Translations under genes and position numbers: made by a program
In this document: positions 45,933 to 56,792 of the stretch, one piece after another
Position numbering within the stretch: position 1 is the first letter of the stretch
Layout of the letters: each line of letters starts with the position of its first letter
The notes under the pieces: model-generated
What the model saw: the letters and a program-made list of their open reading frames with translations, nothing else
Databases searched by the model: none
Told to the model about the DNA's origin: nothing
From: Hofstenia miamia
Lineage: Eukaryota > Xenacoelomorpha > Acoela
Direction: 5' to 3'
Length of the DNA stretch: 64,000 nucleotides
NCBI GenBank assembly: GCA_004352715.1
Contig: SCFE01000066.1
Location: 279,376-343,375, forward strand

Positions 45933-47125
45933 ACTTCAAGAAGTAAGCTTCCATTTTTAAAGATTTTTTGTTGCCATTGGTATTTAAGTTCACAATATAT
46001 TGAAGATTGAATCTTGTAACCAATATTCATTTTCATTTTCTTATTGGTGTGTTTATTAATCAATTCAATCCATTTTTTAATTATCTAACATTAATGATTA
46101 TTATTGACTACGCACCTGAGTGACTTCGCAGACATTTGATTTGCTTAATCTAAAAATATTTAATTCTATCATTGGTAAAGTTTGAAATATACGTGCATGT
46201 TGTTACAAGATACAAGAAGATTACTCAAACATAAACGCCAAAGGTAGATTATTTGCAAATATTAAATATTTTTTAAGTAATAGGAAGATTGTAGCTTTTT
46301 CTGCTACTTCACTGATTTTGGACTTGGTGATTCTAGTGGAAGCAAATAAAAGACTTGAATAAATCAGAACTCCTGAATTGACAACTAAAAGTCATTTTTC
46401 AAACCAACAAGATATGTGTATTAGTGGTAAAATATATAATATTTATAAATTGCTGATGTAATTTAGGAATTTTATAGATAGCATCGGAATTTCATTTCTT
46501 GTGTCAAGAATATTACAAGAAATTTACTTGAGCTTAGTAGAATGTTTTGCAAACACTTATTTCTGAAAAAATTATCTATGTTTTTGCTGTATTTCAATGG
46601 CACAAAGTCTTTCAAAATCTCGTTACATGCTTTGCTATGAATATTAAAATGTCATATTTTTTGCCTCACCTAAGAAATCTTGCTGTAAACCTGTATTTTG
46701 CATATTTAGTATCTTAGATGATTTGAAAGAATTATTTTTTCAATGAATTTTGAATCTTAAAATAAGCCGGGGGAAGATTAGACCAGACAAATATAATTAA
46801 ATTTAGTATGCTCCTGGATTTGACAAAATTTTGTATCATGATAATTAATTGTCAAATATTATACCATATAGATGTAGTTAATTCTAATAAAATGCTAAAC
46901 ATAGATTGTTCATATGTTTTAACATTACCTATCAGTAGAATTATTCACTTTTTTGGCATTTTTTCTGTTGAATTAGTGAGTCTGTATCATTTCCAACTTA
47001 TTTGATACAAATCTGATGTTAATACATATGTTAATGATTAAATCTATTTCTCTAAACTGTACTTCTACTAGTTTTCTCTTTAGTTGACTGTTAGAATCCA
47101 AAATTGCAGCCAAATATATATACAT
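45933..47125. other. Intergenic, 3' side of CAT copy 3
   Basis: AT-rich with no recognised gene. The first 100 or so bases show weak similarity to the 3' flank of CAT copy 4. Confidence 0.45.
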
Positions 47126-47563
47126 ATTCATTGTAAAAAACAAGAAATATTTTATGTAAACATATTTCGAGTGTCTCCACTCGATACAATTATAAATGTG
47201 ATGAATGTGAAAGTTCATACATTTGGGAAACGAGAAGGCAATTGGAATACAGAATTTCAGAGCATGTGCGAGGTCATCTTCGATCAGAAATATATTGCCA
47301 TGAACATGCACTTAAGAGGAAGAACTTTACTATTTTAATGAAAACCAAGCATACAAAAATTGCAGAAGCTATATTCACACGGAGAATCTATTAAATAAAC
47401 AATTAAGTCAAAGACTAAATATCGTATAAGATCTACGAATTACAATTTTAATATCATAAAATTTGTATTTATCACCATATTATTTTAATTATTTTGCACT
47501 GACGATGAGTGGAGACACTCGAAACATGTTTACATAAAATATTTCTTGTTTTTTACAATGAAT
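47126..47563 (+). mobile_element. Penelope-like retroelement relic with inverted terminal repeats
   Basis: Inverted repeats of about 56 bp bound the relic (47,126-47,181 and 47,508-47,563; ATTCATTGTAAAAAACAAG and its complement). Between them a plus frame of about 65 codons (47,186-47,388) reads YKCDECESSYIWETRRQLE, then YRISEH, HEHALK and KIAEAIFTRRIY before a stop. This matches the C-terminal GIY-YIG endonuclease end of Penelope-like elements, with Trp replacing the Gly of the usual SYIGET motif. The reverse transcriptase is absent. The right repeat contains a hammerhead-like core (47,499-47,524), as known for Penelope terminal repeats. Confidence 0.75.
47499..47524 (+). ncRNA. Hammerhead-ribozyme-like core in the Penelope terminal repeat
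   Basis: CTGACGA (47,499-47,505) fits the CUGANGA core. It is followed after one T by the stem GAGTG / CACTC (47,507-47,511 and 47,516-47,520) with loop GAGA, then GAAA (47,521-47,524). Hammerhead motifs in Penelope terminal repeats are established knowledge. Here the extra T before the stem and the lack of a clear helix III with a cleavage site leave activity doubtful. The inverted copy at 47,168-47,185 keeps the stem but has lost the CTGANGA part. Confidence 0.45.
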
Positions 47564-47587
47564 AGTTTAAGCACACTTTGTACACAA

Positions 47588-47623
47588 TATATATATATAT
47601 ATATTATATATAAAATATATATA

Positions 47624-47662
<39 letters not shown>
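47588..47662. repeat. (TA)n-rich microsatellite
   Basis: Two TA tracts separated by a short variant. Homology of block A with its partner stops here. Confidence 0.9.
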
Positions 47663-47664
<2 letters not shown>

Positions 47665-47669
<5 letters not shown>

Positions 47670-49784
47670 GTCAAAAGGAACTGGGATGCTTAACAAAGTA
47701 TTACAGCTCTCAAAGATTTTTTTCAATTAACCTCATTTTAAAACTTTCTAATACATATTTTTTATTTGATTTTCACATAGGTTCTCATAATTGAAAATTG
47801 TAAGTGTCTTGTTCCACAGCAACTAGATGCATCAAAGTTTCTTAAGAATAAATTTCTTATTTTTAGCCTTCGATCAGTTTTGAATATTTTCTCAATTTCT
47901 TTTATTTTATTAAAACGTACTAGGAATCAAAATAAATTAGTGACTTTTATTTGCAAGCATCTGCTCATTGGTTATTGATTAATAAAAGTGCTACTGATGC
48001 CGCTAATTGTCGACAAATGGGCCACTGATGGCATCAGTGGTCACAAATATTGCATGTTTTCCACCAACAGTTTACTGATTATGGCCATTGTTATATTATG
48101 ATTTGTAATTCGCAACTTGGTATAATTTGATTGAGTAAGGGACAAGGTCGTATTTAGGGTGCCTTGCTCCTTCCCTTCTTTGGACTGCCCAATTTCAACT
48201 CATTCTCATATAATCTGATCGATATTTCGATGAACAGTCTTTTTGTTTGACATAAAGTGCAAAAAAGTAGTATTTCATGTATTATTAACTCCGTCTGTCT
48301 TTTTGGTTTATTTATCATTTATGCACAGGTGAGCGCGGCATTATGCTAAGAGGGTGAAAAAACTACCTAGGCCTATATATGTCTCTGATAAAAATTGGAG
48401 CCTCGCCTTTTTAGAAATACCTCGGTACGCGACTGGGTAAGGATGCAGTTGAAACCAGAGATAGAATTATTTTAAGTTAATGTTTATTTATTGTTAAAAT
48501 ACTTATCTATATTCAGACCGAAAACTAAAGTTCTAATCGGATCGAATCCGGATCCTAAAATGTTTGATCCGATTCCATCTCTGGTTGAAACTGTGTATAG
48601 CATATTATACTTAAAATGGAACACCTTTCTACAACCAGAATTGGGCCTCAGCCTTTTAGAAATACCTCTATATGCTCCTGGTTAAGGATACAGTTGAAAC
48701 TGTTTATAGCATATTATACTTAAGATAGAACACCTTGCTAGAAACAATTGAATTCATTATAAAGTGCTCATAAAAACAAGAGCTGGCATACTAAATTGTT
48801 CTATCAATATCAACTACTAAAGGTTAAGTAAATTCATTTGTTATGAAAATTAAATTTGATCAGTCATAATTATAATGCTTATGTTATATACAATAATATA
48901 ATAATTTCTCTGTAAAATTGGGGAATTTTAAGATTTTGAAACGTTTTTTGTTGGTTATGGTTGGCAAATGAGTGGCCATTGTTGGCCATGGGTGCCAGCA
49001 GTGAGCCATTGTTGTTTCCTGGGTCTATTCTGGTCACGAGATAGTAAATGAAGGATTCATTGTTTAACTGATGTGTACAATAAGATTTCTAAAATAAGAA
49101 TCGTGGCTCAGTTCTTGACTCACACGCCTATGCTACTCAAAAGTTATTTATTGAGGATTCTTTGAATTTAATTGCAACTTCGATTACTTTAATAACTTTT
49201 AAGGGTGTTTAAAGTATAATTCAAAAAAGATTAAGAATAATCATTCATTCATTCATTTATCAAGTTTATTCCACTATTCGCAGCCGGGCATTCACTTGGA
49301 ATGATAACCATTACATATAAATATATTTGAATTAGCTTTAACATGTATTCTTGCTAAAATCACTACATGCAAAGTATGCTGATAGTGCAAGTGAATAAAA
49401 CTCCTACAAATTTAACCTAATGTGAAAGTTGCGCTTGGTTTGCAAAATCAAATGTGACGCTGGAAATTCCGCTGAAAAATATCCCAAACGTCTAAGTTGT
49501 TTAAGCTTGCATCTATTTTAAATAATTTAATAAATATAAAATAAGATAGTGCAACTGAAACTTGATTCTAAATTGTACAGCTAAAAAAAGACGCTACTGA
49601 GTAATTGAAAATTCGTAAAAATGTAACTAAACAAGATACAGATATCAGATAAAATATGTACAACAGAACTGTGTCACTTAGAATAAACAGAAATACTGAC
49701 TAAGTAAAAATTGGAAAATAGTTAAAAGTATTAAGACTGAATTAGCTAAATTAATTATAAAAAATTAAGAGCTTTTAATCAACC
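47665..49784. repeat. Duplicated block A, copy 2 (inverted relative to copy 1)
   Basis: Reverse complement of 17,061-19,294. It includes the same 128-bp hAT MITE (48,456-48,583, flanked by GTTGAAAC on both sides) and the (ATTC)n tract near 49,243-49,260. It runs directly into the complete Mutator-like element. Confidence 0.85.
48456..48583. mobile_element. 128-bp hAT-type MITE, second copy by duplication
   Basis: Same insertion as 18,381-18,508, with identical flanking octamers in complement (GTTGAAAC). It was therefore duplicated along with block A rather than inserted independently. Confidence 0.9.
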
Positions 49785-50885
49785 GGCGAACTTATAGAAT
49801 AGCGGCACGCAGAGCACGCGTAACATGCGGACAAAGTAAACACTAATTTAGGGTCAAGAACGATAGGAAATACAATAAAATACTCAAAAAATTTAAAATA
49901 TAATCGATATAGACCGATAACTTGTCATAATTCAGCATATTTGTAGCACGCGGTAACACACGATAGCACGCGGCATATTTTTAAGGAATATAGCATATAA
50001 AACCACGAAGTCATTTAATAATAATTATCTTTAACTAAAAAATAACAAAATATAATCGTATAATTAAGCAAATCTACAAACTTTTGATTTAAATCAAGTC
50101 TTTATCTTAAGTAAAATATCTTCATTAATGGGAAGGGCTACAGCAAATTTCAGCGAAAACAAATCTCACCGAAAAAACACTATTACAATGAAAATTGTCA
50201 TACACTATAAGGCTACGGTTAGACTACGTGATTGGTAGCAAGAAAAATTACTAAACACGTCACATCGCTAATTATCTCGGTGGTTAGACGTGCGATTTTA
50301 TCAAAATGTGACAGATCACGCGTGATCAATCACATAGTCTAACCGTTGCCTAAGCAATTATATATTAGAATGATATGAATTGTCAAAAACTTTAAATTTT
50401 GGCTATATATGGGGGTGATGGCTTCGACAGGCATTCGTTACGAGCTTTAATCTTATTCAGAATCTAGCAATAACACTAAACAAAAATTTGATTATTTTAT
50501 CGACTAAATAGTAAAAGCAAACCTTAATAAACCTTAGTTTGTAATATATTGAAATGAAAATTGTAGTTAATATTACAATTTTGAAAATCCATATTACTAT
50601 ATTAACTAATTAAATTGAAATTTACGGCTTATTTAATATAATTCTATCAGGGGTTTCGAGTACTCGGAATGTTAAGAATTCGAACTCGAAAAAGCTCGCA
50701 AAACTTGATCGGAAGAACTCGAAATAAAAATATACTGAATTATGACAAGTTATCGATCTATATCGATTATATTTTAAACTTTTTGAGTATTTTATTGTAT
50801 TTCCTATCGTTTTTGACCCTAAATTAGTGTTTATTTAGTCCACGTGTTATGCGTGCTCCGCTTGTCGCTATTCTACAAGTTCGCC
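49785..50885. mobile_element. Mutator-like (MULE-type) non-autonomous element, complete copy
   Basis: Inverted ends of about 150 bp start GGCGAACTTATAGAATAGCG on the left and, on the other strand, GGCGAACTTGTAGAATAGCG. Perfect 9-bp flanks TAATCAACC occur at 49,776-49,784 and 50,886-50,894. Length is 1,101 bp, of which 143 are a nested MITE with its duplicated TAA. There is no coding capacity. Long ends plus a 9-bp duplication point to the Mutator superfamily. Confidence 0.8.
50211..50350. mobile_element. 140-bp PIF/Harbinger-like MITE nested in the Mutator-like element
   Basis: The ends GGCTACGGTTAGACTACGTG and ...CATAGTCTAACCGTTGCC are inverted repeats, with TAA on both sides. The paralogous site at 29,690-29,696 reads TAAGC (on the minus strand) without the insertion, giving an empty site with a single TAA. 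A 3-bp TAA duplication is the Harbinger hallmark. One end of the same MITE is also seen at 16,621-16,635. Confidence 0.9.
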
Positions 50886-50894
50886 TAATCAACC

Positions 50895-52740
50895 CACTTT
50901 CAGATACTTTTTCCTTACTTCTTTTCTCAATTGCTTCTGTCAACACTTTTTGGCACTTCTTCTAAGTTCATGAATCAGGTTTAATCATTTTAAATTTCAA
51001 ACATTACTAATCTGTTAGCAGGGTTTTTGAGTACTTAGAATATTAAGAACTCAAACTTGAAAATGCTCACAAAACTTGAACAGAAAAACTCAGAAGAGAA
51101 ATTAGCAAAACTCGAACTCAAACTGTCAAAAATCCACACGAAAATACCTTAAAAATTAAAATATTTTAAATTTCAATTTCATTAATAATCAAGATTATTA
51201 AAAAAAAAAAATGATTTTTTACTCTAAAAAATTAGGAATCAGAAAAAACTCAATCAAACTCTGAATTTCCTTTAAAAAATATTTAAACTTGAATTCAAAT
51301 GTAAAATAGGTAGCTTGCGCCAGGGTTTTTGAGTCGAATTTGAGTTACTTGGTCCGAGTTTGAATTCTTATATTTCAAGTATTTTATTAAAGAAACTTCC
51401 GAGTTTGATTTAGTTTTTCTAACTCCTAGTTTTTAGGATAAAAACATTTATTTTACAATAATTCCTATTGATAAAGAAATTGAAATTTAAAGTAATTTAT
51501 TTTTTAGGGTATTTTCGAGTGAATTTTAATCAAGTTCGAGTTCAAGTTTTTGTGATGTGACTTCTCATTTTTTCAATTAAGTTCTGCGAGCTTATTTGAG
51601 TTCAAGTTTTTAACATTCCAAATACTCCAAAACTCTGGGTTGCACATTCAAATTTTTCGCCAGGACAACACTAAACTCAGATTGTCCTTGACTATTAGTC
51701 AAAAGTTTAATAAAATAATTTTATTTGTTGCAATTTTCATTTGAAATAATATTTTAATTATTTTGAGGATGACGTCACAATATATATATGATGAACATGG
51801 TACAACTTCAAATACGACTTCCCATTTGCATCAGCTGCATAGCCACAGTTATTTGCTAGAACTTTTGAACATGATTGAAAGCCTTCATGTCCAAAGACAT
51901 TTTTACTCTAAATGACTCATCAATGGCTTTCCCCAAATACCACATACTTTGTGAAATTCTAGCTACAGAAGGCAATATTATCACATCAAATGTTTCTCTC
52001 ATGTTGGAGTGTATCAAAACATTGAAATAGATAGCTCCAGCATTCCTTAAATAGACTTAGTGAAGCACTCTAATGTGCTCTTTGAATGAGGCAACCAAAA
52101 AATTCCTCTGCATACATCCTCTGCTCCAATTCTGCATGTACTGGAGCATTGTCACAGTGTCATATTATAATCTGCACACTTTGTTCTGTTTCTCAAGGAT
52201 TTCATTGTGATAATTTATCCCCTGATAAAATTCAACACTGCGAATGGTACTAAAACTAGTCAAATACAAAACAATTGCTTAGTTGAAGTAGTGAACAGAC
52301 TTTTGAAGCACTGAATGCTATTCCAAATTTGCTTTTTCTAGTAAAGAAATTAGATGACAAAAAATCACCAATGTGAACAAAACTAATTGCATTTTCTGCT
52401 AAAATTTGCTGATTAAAGTCCATTTAAACTCAGTATTTTGAAAATCAATTTTGAGCTCATTTTTTCACTCATTCAAAATCTTGTGGCAGCTTGTATCGAA
52501 GTATTCTATCCACACGTTAACAGCTATTTAATTAAACACATTAAATTGCTACAGAAAATTACCGCAATTGCATTTAACACAAGTAGCTGTTTTTCATCTT
52601 TAGGAAAGTATACTATTATTAAAATCCAAAATATAGATTTAAATAAATTATAAGTTCAACTATGGAATTTTTAACTAAGTATTATTAATTGTAATAAAAC
52701 TATTTGTGAATTTCCGCTTGAATTTTGCAATTTGAAGTTC
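50895..52740. repeat. Duplicated block B, copy 2 (inverted relative to copy 1)
   Basis: Reverse complement of 27,310-29,142, containing the same ACTCGAACTCG-rich elements and the DDE relic. Together with block A and the Mutator-like element it forms one continuous unit here, whereas the first copies are split between 16.6-19.3 kb and 27.3-30.1 kb. Confidence 0.85.
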
Positions 52741-52816
52741 ATTTTTTGTAGATGAATTTAGTTTATATTCAAAGGATAACATTAATCAAAACGATTGTCT
52801 ATCAATTATTTCTGAA

Positions 52817-53005
52817 TTATTTAAAGTATCCAAGGATTCTTAGAACTCTAGAATTGATTAAACTCAACAGTAGGTTTGATGTTGCATTGTGCTTAAAGAT
52901 TTCTAGGGAATCAACATCAGCAGCCAACAATGATAATTTGTTGTCGTCAAGAGACGCAAAACTTCCACAATTTTGTTCTAAGTTGAACAGTAGTGTATAA
53001 TAGTG
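52817..53005 (-). other. Conserved short reading frame in the CAT repeat unit, copy 2
   Basis: Paralogue of the frame at 39,945-40,150. It shares NLEQNCGSFASLDDNK, VDSLEIFKHNAT and the final LGYFK plus stop, with a diverged middle. Retention of the frame in both copies is suggestive, not proof, of coding. Confidence 0.35.
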
Positions 53006-53056
53006 AAGTATATTTAGATGAGGAGGGGGGTCTCAATTTTAAAAAACTTATTATGT

Positions 53057-53165
53057 ACGAAAAATTAACATAACTTTGATGTATCTAAAACTAAAATGAA
53101 ACGATGTTTAAATATATTATAGTTGATACTATTTGGAATATTTGATATAATTTATATTATACGTT
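53057..53165 (+). pseudogene. Decayed 5' end of CAT copy 4
   Basis: The DNA aligns with the start of CAT copy 3 (from its ACGAAAAATTACCATAATG part). The relic still reads DVSKTKMKRCLNIL where the gene has DVLETKMKRCLSTL, then degenerates with stops in what should be the first membrane segment. It shows that copy 4 once had a normal 5' end. Confidence 0.7.
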
Positions 53166-53394
53166 CTCATTTGAATAATTACAAAGGAAATCACTAAATC
53201 AACAATTAAATTATCATTTTTGATGACTGAACACAAAGTTTCTTTTAAGAGAAATGTACTACAATTTAAATTATGACTGATACTATAGTTTACTTGAGTT
53301 GCTAATTTATCATGCATATGTATTAGATTACTGGTCTGTGCATTCATTGTTAATTTGAACTTACTAATTCAAAATATATTATCTGCGGCTACTG

Positions 53395-53682
53395 TTAGAC
53401 ACAGTATAGTTGGCTCCAAAAAATTGAGACTAGAAAAAAGGCATATTACTTTTGAGCTACTGAACGCAACAACTCAAGAAAGGTAAGATTTTAAAGATAC
53501 ATTAAAGGACTATAAGTAAAAAGCATCAAAGTCTAATTTGTTTTCCTCCTGTAGAAATAACTTCATTCAAACGAACTGAAACTGATTTCATTAAATTGGA
53601 CTTCATTTCAAATGTCAAAATGTGTTGACTTTCTTGGATTTTTTCTTTTAAATCTGATATATTTTTTGGATTTTTCTTCTCA
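53395..53682 (+). other. Replacement 5' sequence upstream of CAT copy 4
   Basis: Non-transporter sequence matching the reverse complement of 3,079-3,315. It contains a possible small intron: GTAAG after CAAGAAAG (about 53,480) and TTTTCCTCCTGTAG (to about 53,553). Just before the CAT homology a pyrimidine run ends TTTTTCTTCTCAG (53,672-53,684), which could act as a splice acceptor. A frame from 53,612 (MSKCVDFLGFF) also reads through into the transporter. Confidence 0.4.
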
Positions 53683-54667
53683 GGCGTATTTTGCATTTGT
53701 GGGATATGACACTCTTACAATAGCAAGTGAAGAAGTTTCTACTCCGGAAAAGTCCATACCCATTGCTCTTTTTTCATCGGTATCAATTGTATCAGGTCTA
53801 TATTGCTTCACTGCTCTCGGATTATCACTCACAGTTCCTTACCAATTAATTGATACTCAAGCATCACTGTCATTTGCTATGAATTATGTTGGTGTAATTT
53901 GGGCCCAGCATATTATCGAGATCGGGGCAATTTTCGCAATTTTGTGCGTCCTAATGTCTTCATTATTTGCTATGTCACGCTGCATTTACGCACTTGCAAA
54001 TGACGGACTAATATTCAAAATTTTGTCAAACATCAATAGTTCAACACAATCTCCCGTTTTAGCAACTCTAGTTGGAGGATGTTTTGTTTCCATTTTAGCA
54101 TTTTTTCTAAGCTTAAGTGACCTTGTAGAAATGCTGTCAGTTGGAACCCTCACCGCGTATGTCTTTATTGCTCTTAACATCATAATAATACGATATTTAC
54201 CAATTGATCCTGTTACTGGTAAGTCAATTGTTCAGGACGAAGAAAGCAATCTGCTTGAAAAAAACAATTCCTTGGAAAATGTGCAGAAACTGCTTCTAAG
54301 TCTATATATTATTTTTTGTATATTAGCTAGTGCATACTTTACTTTTGGATTTGATATCAACAACTATTTTTCTTTAGCCGCAGCTATGATTTTAATATTA
54401 ATTTCAATATTAATATTGTTTTACTTCCACTATATTTCACAACAGATTCCACCGGATGTCGTTTGCAAAGTACCCCTCGTGCCATTCTTTCCAGGTTTAT
54501 CCATTTTTCTTAATATATTTTTAATCGCTACACTCAATCATAAATGTTTCTTGGGGTTCTTTATTTGGATGTGCATTGGATTGACGATATATGCCACATA
54601 TGGATACAGAAATAGTTCTCTTAATGATACTAATCTTTCTTCAGAAACTATGAAATTGAAGAAGTAA
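53612..54667 (+). pseudogene. Cationic amino acid transporter, copy 4, 5'-truncated
   Basis: From about 53,683 the frame matches CAT copy 3 from residue 224 (SQAYFAFVGYDTLTIAS) to the end, including MSRCIYALANDGL, RYLP and a slightly extended C-terminus (SSETMKLKK). The first five membrane segments, with the Gly-rich substrate motif and the conserved Glu, are missing. About 22 unrelated residues (MSKCVDFLGFFLLNL...) stand in front in the open frame. The 3' half has no stops and is nearly identical in sequence to copies 1-3. An AATAAA lies near 54,878. It is probably a non-functional transporter, unless the upstream sequence provides a new exon. Confidence 0.8.
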
Positions 54668-55758
54668 GCTCAAGCTATTAGGAAATTTGTTGTCCCCATT
54701 GACATTAAAATTCAAAACGAATTGATGCTTTAAGGTTGTAATCAGAAGATAGACAATTCATTTCAGAAATTTAAATTTCTGTGCTAAAAAAATCAATTCA
54801 TTTAAATTTCCTCCTTTTAATTACATTTGTTATATTCTTGTTGATTTTAGCAATTGTTCCTGAATAATAAATTAATAATAAAGCTTGATTTTCAATTTTA
54901 TTCAATGTTAGTTTTTCCTTTTTTTGATAAAAGAACTTCTTAACTAATTTACAAATAACATCTTCAACAATTCAAATGTATCCACTCTTTAGTATCTAAA
55001 ATTTATCCATCGCCCTGATTACTCACTTGATTAATCGCATTGATTAATCACTGTGCATGCTTTTGCAAACAAAATTATGTTGCAGTTGAAATTGTTCAAA
55101 AAAATGTCAGTTATGATTTTAAAAATTGGGCTTTACAGGCTGCATGTCACATGGAAATAAAATTTTTAATTGGATGAAATGGATCGTCACAATATAAATT
55201 TAACTAAATGTTTCAGCATAAATACAAATTTCGGTAGTTAGACTTTCCTGTATCAACAAATTGGTATTAAAAAATACATGATATAATAGAAGTCGTTCCA
55301 AATAAAAATTTTATTTTTACACATTTTCAACTTTCAAATGGTATATGAAAACATATGCAAAATAATTTGAAAAATCTTCGTGAAGCAAATCTAAACAATG
55401 GGCTGCACAGGGTAATATCAGGATAAATATTGGCAATTCTTGATCAAATGACTTGCAGTTTTAAACATTGTCCATTAAATTTATAGGAATTTTCTGGAAG
55501 CCATCTCATCAATTCTTTCACTTATAATTCTAGTTTTTTTTGAGAATTTTGGACATTTGACCAATTAAATTTAATGTAGCTTAATGTAGAATCTTGCAAC
55601 ATCAAATTTAACTTAATTTAGGATATTGCTTAACATAATTCCGCTTCATTTGGTATTCAATGTATGACAGACTCCAACACCTCTCTATTTCCATGTAATT
55701 GTTAACTGTATAACTTAATTAATAGGGCATTAGCTACACTTAATGCCTCAAGTAACAA
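54668..55758. other. Intergenic, no recognised gene
   Basis: AT-rich DNA downstream of CAT copy 4, with no supportable frame or repeat. Confidence 0.45.
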
Positions 55759-56752
55759 CTGTTAATTTAGGTCGAGAGTGATAGATGGTGCACTGGGTAT
55801 CAACCCGACCTGAAGCAATGCATTAGAGGATACTTGGTCTTTGCGAATTGATCCAGCTTCAGTCAGACAACATCGAAAGAAATACCAATGGTTGTCTCAG
55901 TGCATGGAATGTTGTCTCAGAGAACATGTGTGTGTATGGTGCTAATAATTTACTGCATTGATTGTCCTTGTTATTATTGTGGTTAAACAATAAGAAAGCA
56001 GTGATGCAACCATGGTGCTTTAGCTTATTATCTTTCCCTACATATAATAACCCTAAAGATATAAAAGTACATGTTAGATAGTAAACATTGCCTTTCTCGT
56101 GAGGGTTAACCTAACAATAATAATGATAATAATAATTGTTGAGTAATGAACGATAGGAAAGCTATAACAAATAAAACTCCGTATTCTTACACTTAACCTA
56201 AAAGCACATCAAGTATACGACAACTAGCAGTTGCACCACCTTTTGAATGGCTGTTGTGTGCAGGCTGTTCCAGACTTCCTTTAACTGTAGTTGGGGACCA
56301 CACTGTCAGGATTACTCTAGCTTCTACAGTTTAGCTTTCCATTTAATTTAATAAAATAACCTGACAAAAACAAAGAAGTAAATCCAATGAATTTCATTCA
56401 TCATCAAATAAGTCAATTGCACTCTTTTTATACTTAGTAATAATAAACAATCAAACACTTGGCTAGTACCTGTCTAATCAATATGTTGTTGTGTATTTAC
56501 TAATTTTCCCTCTTTTTTTTGTCTGCCATTTTACACACGTCAGCATTAATTAGCGTTTGCATTTCGGTCTTTTTCTATTTGCCAAAAGTACTGCCAAGCA
56601 AATTAATATAGAAATACTGCTTTTATAATTTTACAAATAATATTATTAATAATAATCATGTGTTTACAATTAATCATTATTTTACTTGAGTCTTGTTTCT
56701 TTCCACTCCTTCTCTCATCTTGACCACACATGATTTTGTTAGATTATGTTAC
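55759..56752 (-). repeat. Possible long terminal repeat next to a polypurine tract
   Basis: On the minus strand, GGAGGGGGAG (rc of about 56,753-56,762) is directly followed by TGTAACATAATC. This is how a polypurine tract meets the TG start of a 3' LTR. The far boundary at 55,759, where the minus strand would end ...TTAACA, is only a guess, and no second LTR was found. Confidence 0.3.
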
Positions 56753-56792
56753 ACTCCCCCTCCAGCATAGCTAATTAAGGATAACCACTCTT

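Noticed and set aside
50411-50445. GGGGGTGATGGCTTCGACAG looks like the 5' end of a bacterial tmRNA; its mirror copy is at 29,595-29,630
   Set aside because: It sits inside a eukaryotic non-autonomous transposon, with no tag reading frame and no tRNA-like 3' part.
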